This document shows positions 57,703 through 64,000 of a DNA stretch of 64,000 nucleotides, piece by piece. The position numbers and the translations under genes are program-made. Origin of the DNA: Hygrocybe punicea (Eukaryota; Basidiomycota; Agaricomycetes; Agaricales; Hygrophoraceae); NCBI GenBank assembly GCA_963556145.1, contig OY744473.1, positions 4,923,394-4,987,393 on the forward strand, written 5' to 3'. Numbering within the stretch: position 1 is the first letter of the stretch; each line of letters starts with the position of its first letter. The notes below the pieces were generated by a model that saw nothing but the letters and a program-made list of their open reading frames with translations, was not told where the DNA came from and ran no database searches.

Positions 57703-58002
57703 CTAAATCCAACTACGTGTGCAATAAGGACATTCATAATACCCAGGATTATCACCCATAACTCTCCTCACATACTTTTTGCTGAGATTTTGCAGAGAAC
57801 AGTTCTTCTCCCCTTTATTGGCCTCGGATAACAACCATCTGGAAAACAATTGCTGTTCGCCATTGCCGACCAACCCATGAATTGAAAGAAGTCCCCGCTC
57901 TATTGGTTTAATTGCAATGGTTAGGAGATCTTCATCAACACCGGCAGGCGGAGATTTTAGGCCTGTTATTTCGAATGTAGGTTCCTCCTGTTGGACCTCC
58001 AT
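57703..58002 (-). CDS. hypothetical protein, 99 aa, one CxxC
   Basis: A short open frame, MEVQQEEPTFEITGLKS to YYECPYCTRSWI, 85 bases upstream of the Ulp1-like gene and on the same strand. ECPYC may be half of a zinc site. It could be an upstream exon of the large gene or a small separate gene. The 58003-58616 stretch beyond it has only overlapping open frames on both strands, none convincing. Confidence 0.35.
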   Translation of the reverse strand: MEVQQEEPTFEITGLKSPPAGVDEDLLTIAIKPIERGLLSIHGLVGNGEQQLFSRWLLSEANKGEKNCSLQNLSKKYVRRVMGDNPGYYECPYCTRSWI

Positions 58003-58616
58003 ACACTCTGACCTGCAAGTCGGTCAGCCAACATATCGAGTCTCACAGAAGCTGCAGATTCAACTCACCAACTTCCAGAATAGCAAAAAGTCGCAGTATT
58101 TATGACACATGGTGTGTTGCCATGATGGTGGAAGAGCAACCAAGCGCCATGGATGTGACTGAGGTTGGCGATGCAAGATTACACTCTGCCTTGCAAGCCA
58201 TGGGGTCAAGGCGGCCAGAGCTAACCAAGTGGGCTGTACGTCCAAGTTGCATTACATTCAACGGGTCAAAGGAATATAGTCACCTTGATTTTTCAGGCAA
58301 GGCGTTTTCATAATGATGTAAATTCCGTGCGGCATGGCTGGCTAGAGGACCCGGAGCTCACGCAAGTGTCACTCGTGAATGTTGGCCGTGAGAGTGTCAA
58401 CTTTGGATCCTGTTGGGAGTCCTTGGTCAGGGGTTGGACTGCTGCCAAAGCTATGTCGGATACCGAAAGTGAACCAACCTGGAGGGCTGAGGTGTGGCAG
58501 ATGGTGTTCATGGCAGCCAACATGTCTGATCGGAAATCGGCTGATTGGGTCAATGAGTGAGTGATGCTAGCAGGTGAACTCACCCGGATCATGACTGTCA
58601 TGACAGCACTGAACAA

Positions 58617-59050
58617 ATGAAGCTCCCAAACAGTGTTTTTGGCCTAGGAACCGAGACTTTCCCCCCGTCACTTCAAGGTGCTTACCAGCAGCCTGACTTT
58701 GTGTTTCGAGAAAATCTGTCAACACAAGACCCTGCAGAGAAAGAACTACTATCACGTCCAGAGGCGACAGTGGACAGCGCCCTCTTCCTTGCTACACTTC
58801 GATGACACTTTGTGTCTGCATTCCGACATCCCAACTGATTCCTATTATTCACGTTGGACTCTCAAAGTCAAATCCATGACATTCACAGTGCGGTTAAATC
58901 ATCTTCTCCTGATATTTCTGTGCTGATTTGACTTATTTTCAGAAGCTCAAAATGTCCTGTGTCATAGGCTGTCATGGTTTGTATGCGCCAGAAAGTGACA
59001 TTCAGCGTTGGTGTTCCACTTGTCAGACATGGTTTCACACAACTGCGTGA
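58617..59050 (+). pseudogene. PHD-like zinc-finger gene remnant, divergent from the Ulp1-like gene
   Basis: Pieces of a plus-strand gene. HFDDTLCLHSDIP..SYYSRWTLKVKSMTFT (to about 58884) is spliced by GTGCGG..TTTCAG to KLKMSCVIGCHGLYAPESDIQRWCSTCQTWFHTT (58943-59047). C..CHGLYAP..DIQRWC..C..WFH matches the first half of a PHD finger (the chromatin reader type with the WFH signature), then TGA 59048-59050 cuts it where the next Cys is expected. It is transcribed away from the large gene. The 59051-59365 stretch after it has nothing recognisable. Confidence 0.55.
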
Positions 59051-59365
59051 GCTCACTGCTGTGTCAATGCTTTGTGGTGTTAGATTAGAACTTGATGGCA
59101 TGACAGTTAGTTGATAAAAGGTGGGCCTGGGCCACTGGAGGCTTATTTAAGTAAGTTTTGATTTCAGCGATAAGTGACCAACACAAGGAATCTATTCAAT
59201 TTTGGCTTAGATTCTGTTTACATAATACTTATAACCATTATCATGAGACACTCATGACCGCCATGCTGTCACAGGTGTTGTTGGATGGCACTAGCTTTTA
59301 AATGCGCTTGTGGTAACCCAGTTATAGTCATGCAGCAATGTAGTGAGTAAAAGTGGTCAGACCAC

Positions 59366-59869
59366 TATTTGCTGACAGGAAGACACTGAAGGTGAGCAAA
59401 TATGATGCCAATCTCGAGGAGATGACGCTCAGAGAGGGTCTTGCACAGATGATGATATTCCCCAATGTAACCCTTATCCATCAATGGCTGCCAAACACAG
59501 TTGGCATTGAAACCAGCATGGGGAGCTGGGAAAAAGATGGAGATCATGGAGTGAAATGAAGAGTCTTTTTGTCCCATCTTTGCACCTCAAAGATTGTAGC
59601 TTGAAGCCACGAATGTGCAATTACGAAAAGATGCCTGGATGGCTTGTACCATCCAACATTCCATGGTTTCTTGAAGGGTGGTGGGCTTGGGCAGTAGACC
59701 ATACATGGCATCGTCCACCACAGTAAGCCAGAGATCGACTGTCATTCTGATAAATAAATCATCGGCCTGGGCATGCTGGTCATACATGGCACTCCATTCC
59801 CAAGCCTTCAATATCATCTCCAGTGAGTCTTGAATGGCTTGAACAACCAACTTCCAGGGAGGCGAGTCA
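59366..59869 (-). pseudogene. partial duplicate of the Ulp1-like gene's last exon
   Basis: Same orientation as, and over 90 percent similar by eye to, 53323-53835. It covers HLQCLPVSK, WQPLMDKGYIGEYHHLCKTL, SSYNL, WTVQAIQASFRNCTF and MYDQHAQA..LFIRMTVDLWLTVVDDAMYG. A small deletion is seen at GLSIIF and a frame change near 59580. It ends abruptly at GGCGAGTCAC at 59869, while the parent continues. Confidence 0.85.
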
Positions 59870-59899
59870 CGATGATCACCAGATGTGACATCACACTTG

Positions 59900-59933
59900 T
59901 GACATCACGTCTGGGCGCCCAGACGTGACGTCA
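59900..59933. repeat. 34-bp palindrome with a perfect 24-bp core
   Basis: The core is 59905-59928, centred on GGGCGCCC with ACGTCT and AGACGT on its sides. One mismatched pair, then four more paired bases. The flanks repeat CACACTTGTGAC on each side (about 59892 and 59933). It abuts the break of the preceding duplicate within 40 bases. Confidence 0.85.
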
Positions 59934-60152
59934 CACTTGTGACTGGTCATAGCAGTACAACTGGAAGTGAAATCAAAGGACCACATTGAACTAATGGAGT
60001 CCTTAAGAATTGCTGAGAGCATCCAGGCATTGTGTAATTCACAGTTATTCAAGAATAAGGAAGGGAGGGGACGTCTACAGTTAGGCAACGATGCTCCACC
60101 AGACCAGCCAGGCATTTTCAGACTGATTCTCCAACTGCTAACAATCTCTGCA

Positions 60153-60247
60153 ACAAGCATTGCAAGGCATGCAACGGGCGTTGCAAGGCATGCAACGGGT
60201 GTTGCAAGGCATGCAACGGGTGTTGCAAAGCATGCAATGGGCGTTGC
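60153..60247. repeat. 21-bp tandem repeat, 4-5 units
   Basis: Unit GCAAGGCATGCAACGGGTGTT with few changes. It contains GCATGC. Similar GCAACG words recur at 63.8-63.9 kb. Apart from this and the palindrome, 59870-60448 holds no gene. Confidence 0.9.
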
Positions 60248-60448
60248 AACTCTAAACTTATCATTTTATGTGAAGCTTGATGTTCAATGCGACCAATCTA
60301 TGATAAAATCTTTAATAATGTGTGTCTATACTTTTTTTGTGTAATTTACCTAAGATAATAAGTTTCACAACAGCCCTGAGCCAGGGACTCAAAAAATAAA
60401 ATGCATGTGATCATTTTGTTACCTTGATAAAATCACACCAGTAACACC

Positions 60449-60793
60449 ATGAACTCCAACACTGAACACCCTGCACCTTCTTCCTACAAATCAAAGTTCT
60501 GGGTTCGGAAAGAAATTATAGATTTCAATATTTTCACTGGCAATCAAGAACCTGGAAATGATATTGGTTCAACAGGCGACATATACCGGTTGTGAGGTGC
60601 TGAACAGCAGCTCTACATTTGGTCTGTAGAAGATTGGAAGGAGGTTGACCCTTCAAAGCGTGTCTACCACCCCACAATTGGTGGAACTAGGATTCTTCAG
60701 CTAGATCCAGTCATGTGGATAGCACCCTCCACAGTAAGATCATGCAGGAAGCATGGTAAGGTTGTTGACACCGAGACAATTGAGGAAGGCTAG
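60449..60793 (+). pseudogene. short hypothetical ORF with one TGA
   Basis: MNSNTEHPAPSSYKSKFWVRKEIIDF... runs 115 codons to TAG 60791-60793 with a single TGA at 60593-60595. Composition looks coding (YIWSVEDWKEVDPSKRVYHP, LQLDPVMWIAP). Being on the same strand and near the PHD-like remnant, it may be an N-terminal exon of another copy of that gene type; this is a guess. Confidence 0.4.
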
Positions 60794-60967
60794 TAAACCC
60801 TCAATTTCTACTTCAGATAGAGTTGAGACTAATTTCCTCAGCCACTCATGTGAGAAGAAACACAAGACTCAGACCATGCTTGACCATTTGAATGTTTAAA
60901 CTCTGACTTGGAATGGTGCTGTCAAAGTCTGGCTTATGGGTCGTCAGTAGGACAGGGAGTCAGTGTT

Positions 60968-61120
60968 ATGAAGGAGATAGAGGCAGAGCTCAGTTTTTGG
61001 GACCACCTATTGGAGAATATACCAAACGACGGGGAGGAAGCATTTTTACAAGGAGAAATCAACGAGGCTAAGAAAAAGCTTCGTGAGACAAAGAAAATTT
61101 TGATCCAGCAGAAAAAATAG
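60968..61120 (+). CDS. small coiled-coil-like ORF (doubtful)
   Basis: From ATG 60968: a charged helical peptide (MKEIEAELSFW ... EAKKKLRETKKILIQQKK) ending at TAG. It may be the last exon of an unrecognised gene. The 61121-61660 stretch after it contains nothing I can support. Confidence 0.25.
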   Translation: MKEIEAELSFWDHLLENIPNDGEEAFLQGEINEAKKKLRETKKILIQQKK

Positions 61121-61667
61121 TACATTGCATCAGAATATGAGTATTGTTGTTACTCTGATACCTTGGGTGTTGCATAGGAAATGGCTTAACTCTGGATATA
61201 AGAACAGCTCCTAAATGAACCTATTGCTGTGTAGACTACATACTAACACAAAAAGGAACCAGAATAACAAGAATCATAGTCAAAGTGCTTTGGCACCTGG
61301 TCAGCCTTGAACACTTGATGATATGGATGTCGCAGTGAGTTCTGATATTGCTAAATCAACACAGCGTCATGCTCATCACTTCCTCTTATTGAACACATCC
61401 CTGGCAGCTGGCTGGCTGATCTGTTCCTAAGTGAAATACAAGCAGCACTACTGGTAGCTCATGGTGTTGATGTCAGTGAACCAACCACATTGCGATTGTT
61501 ACACAGATTGGATACACATGAAAGCGGCATGCAACGTCCATGAAAATTCTCTCTCCTATGGTTGCAAGTGAGATGACAACTCATAGTGACTGTGTTTCGC
61601 TGGCACTCTGATCACAGCAGAGGTCGCTACATGAGGGAGAACTAACCATTCTACATTGACTACGTAC

Positions 61668-62545
61668 GAGGCAGGGGCTAAGTTCCAGCAACCCTGCATG
61701 GTGACGAAACTTTTTGTTTCACTGGCACTCTGCTCACAGCAGAGGTCACCATGAAGGGGTTGTTGTTAGGCTTACTGTGCTAACCAAGAACAACCCACTG
61801 GACCAACCAAGAACTTTCTGTTCTGGATTGACCACCTGCGAGGCAGGGGCTGAGGTCCGGCAACCCTGCATGGTGACAAAACTTTCCGTTTTGCTGGCAC
61901 TCTGCTCACAGCAGAGGTCACCATACAGGGGGGTGTTATTAGGCAAAGAGAAAGAAAGAACAAGCAACCTACCAGGCTTACTGGGCTAACCAAAAACAAA
62001 CTACTGGACCAAGAACAACCCACCGGACCAACCAAGAACTTTCCGTTCTGGATTGACCACCTGCGAGGCAGGGGCTGAGGTCCGGCAACGCTGCATGGTG
62101 ACAAAACTTTTCGTTTTGCTGGCACTCTGCTCACAGCAGAGGTCACCATGCAGGGGGGTGTTGTTAGGCTTACTGTGCTAACCAAGAACAACCCACCGGA
62201 CCAACCAAGAACTTTCCGTTCTGGATTGACCACCTGCGAGGCAGGGGCTGAGGTCCGGCAACCCTGCATGGTGACAAAACTTTTCGTTTTGCTGGCACTC
62301 TGCTCACAGCAGAGGTCACCATGCAGGGGGGTGTTATTAGGCAAAGAGAAAGAAAGAACAAGCAACCTACCAGGCTTACTGGGCTAACCAAAAACAAACT
62401 ACTGGACCAAGAACATCCCACCAGACCAACCAAGAACTTTCCGTTCTGGATTGACCACCTGCGAGGCAGGGGCTGAGGTCTGGCAACCTGCAAAGTGACA
62501 AAACTTTCCATTTTGCTGGCACTCTGCTCACAGCAGAGGTCACTT
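61668..62545. repeat. higher-order tandem repeat, ~398-bp period
   Basis: Core GGCAGGGGCTGAGGTCCGGC begins at about 61670, 61841, 62067, 62241 and 62463. The spacings alternate near 172 and near 224 bp. The long form adds a segment with GGCAAAGAGAAAGAAAGAAC and ACCAGGCTTACTGGGCTAAC. Each unit has an imperfect palindrome (TGGTGACAAAACTTT..GTTTTGC and GCTCACAGCAGAGGTCACCA). Frames inside it are repeat by-products on both strands. Confidence 0.9.
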
Positions 62546-62639
62546 TCACAGGGAGATGGTGGTTCGGGTTCAAAAGCACAATCAACTTACGCCCAATATA
62601 TACAAATAAACTAATGCACGTGACTACCTATTTTGGCCC

Positions 62640-63790
62640 AATGCTTCAGGATCTTTGGGCACACATCGTCGGTGGGAGAGGGTTGCAGGAGGGCCGTGGG
62701 GCTTGGGGGACGTGGTTGAGCCGGGGCAGCGTAGAAATTTCGGCTAGAGGCGTCAAATTCAGTCAAAAAGAAACAATACCCATTTTAGCCGCACGTTCGA
62801 GTTTGGGCGCGAAATTTCGGCAGCAGGAGGTGGGAGGGAGTCGCAGGAGGGCCGTGGAGGCATTGGGGGACATGTTTGGGCTGGGGTTGCATAGTTGAGG
62901 CATCAAATTCAGACAAAAAAGAGACAATACCTATCTTGGCCGAACGGTCGAGTTTGGTCGGGAACGGTGGACCGAGGGAGGTGGGAGGGGGTCGCAGGAG
63001 GGCCGTGGGGGCTTTCAGGTACGTGTTTGAGCTGGGTTAACGTATGCAGCTGGGGTCGAGGCACCAAACAAGGTTGGGGGTGGCAGGCTGAGTGATTGCG
63101 CGGGTGGTTGGGCAGCACCGGCCAGACGTTCTGGTGCCAAATGGGGTGCAGGGTTATGGGGGGTGCCGTGGGCAGTCGGAACCGGCGGGTGGAAGCAGCA
63201 GGGACCGATGAAAAAATTGTAGGGGCGGTGGGTGGGGCAAAGTGAGAGAACAGGCGACTGGGACACCCTGGCCTGTTGTGTTTATGCCGAACAAGGTGCG
63301 GGGGGTTGGAGGGTGCCGTGGGTTGTCGAAACTGGCAGGTGGAAGCAGTAGGAACCGACGAAAAAAGTCGGGGGAGGTCAAGGGGGGAAAGTGACGGCGC
63401 GGGAGATTGGGCATCCTCTGCTTGTTAAATTTGGTTCTAACGAGGTGCGGGGGGTTGAAATAAGTGGTGGGTGGTCGCAAACGGCAGATGAGAGCAGCCG
63501 GAACCGACGAAAAAAAAGTGGGGGAGGTGAGGGGGGCAAAGTGACAGAAAGGGCGATGGGGTGGCACTGGCCGGTAGATTTCAGTCCAAACGAGGTGCGA
63601 GGGGTTGAAAGATGTCGTAGGTGGTCGAAAACGGCGGGTGGAAGCAGCCGGAACCGACGAAAAAAAAGTGGGGGAGGTGAGGGGGGCAAAGTGACAGAAA
63701 GGGCGATGGGGTGGCACCGGGTTGTGTATTTCAGTCCAAACGAAGTGCGGGGGGTTGAAAGATGTCGTGGGGTGGTCTAAACAGGCGGCA
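62640..63790. repeat. ~150-bp GT/G-rich tandem array, two subfamilies
   Basis: Subfamily 1 (GTCGCAGGAGGGCCGTGGGG) occurs at about 62684, 62840 and 62991. Subfamily 2 (GGTGGAAGCAGCCGGAACCG then GACGAAAAAA) occurs at about 63189, 63340, 63487 and 63638, with a decayed unit near 63780. Both have a period close to 150 bp. A lone relative is at 49056-49180. Confidence 0.88.
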
Positions 63791-63811
63791 GTTAGTTAGG
63801 AATTGACGAAG

Positions 63812-63935
63812 AAACAATGCAACGCTTGCAACGCGTCGCTGCAACGCCTGCAACGCGTTGCCGCAACACAACGCGTTGCCGCAACGCCTGCAACGCTTTG
63901 CCACAACGCCTGCAACACTTTGCCGCAATGCCTGT
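63812..63935. repeat. ~22-bp GCAACG-rich tandem repeat
   Basis: Repeated CGCAACGCCTGCAACGC(G/T)TTGC units, about five, with one internal deletion. Inverse GCGTTGC/GCAACGC pairs make it self-complementary. The rest of the window to 64000 has no gene. Confidence 0.85.
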
Positions 63936-64000
63936 GAAACGCTGTAATCTTAAAATCGTCCCTGTCCGTCGCCGTCTTACACTTTTAGTTATAATAATAA

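Noticed and set aside
61714..62585. Several 70-200 codon ORFs on both strands
   Set aside because: They follow the satellite units and repeat with them; the openness comes from the repeat length.

Overview
The window looks like transposon-rich chromatin of a filamentous basidiomycete (mushroom-type, Agaricomycete). The evidence is the intron style (about 45-67 bp, GT..AG, one with a CTAAC branch site), the transposon families (two Helitrons, a RNase H-bearing LINE, an IS630/Tc1-like DDE element, hAT-like and CACTA-like ends), and several multi-exon protein families that I know as expanded in mushrooms. No rRNA, tRNA or CRISPR was seen. The species cannot be named from this sequence.

Layout: (A) 1.2-14.1 kb is a decayed Helitron whose Rep-helicase gene is split by a 6.4-kb LINE (16-bp target duplication) and by a 784-bp solo LTR (CCGG duplication); a 330-aa probable OB-fold gene follows the helicase. 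(B) 17-24.1 kb is a second, more AT-rich Helitron whose Rep-helicase reading runs into a ubiquitin-protease-like cysteine peptidase domain. (C) 24.3-34.8 kb is a composite block between two inverted copies of a ~0.4-kb repeat. It holds a dead DDE transposase, a 7-exon internal fragment of alpha-coatomer (COPA) and a gene of an expanded fungal family. The right arm is split by an hAT-like element (8-bp duplication), itself hit by a 2.1-kb non-autonomous LTR element with LTRs that look identical. (D) 35-45 kb is the most gene-like part: small hypothetical genes, a hairpin-rich tandem array, a MYND-finger gene, a one-pass membrane protein gene, and a secreted phosphodiesterase gene interrupted by an 848-bp fold-back element one base before a splice donor. 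(E) 45-51.6 kb holds fragments of housekeeping genes (GPATCH1/TGH, MAK11/PAK1IP1, Lon) and a protein-kinase-like gene. (F) 51.6-52.9 kb is a ~146-bp satellite. (G) 52.9-60.8 kb carries a ~1,500-aa gene with a Ulp1-like cysteine-peptidase domain, a divergent PHD-like partner remnant and a partial duplicate of the big gene. (H) 61.6-64 kb is satellite and higher-order repeat DNA.

The window is therefore nested insertion on top of captured or broken host genes. The best candidates for undescribed biology are the Ulp1-like large gene with its PHD-like neighbours, the Helitron-peptidase fusion, and the Helitron-linked OB-fold protein. Gene models were joined by eye from splice sites and protein continuity, so exon edges may be off by a few bases and start codons are often uncertain.
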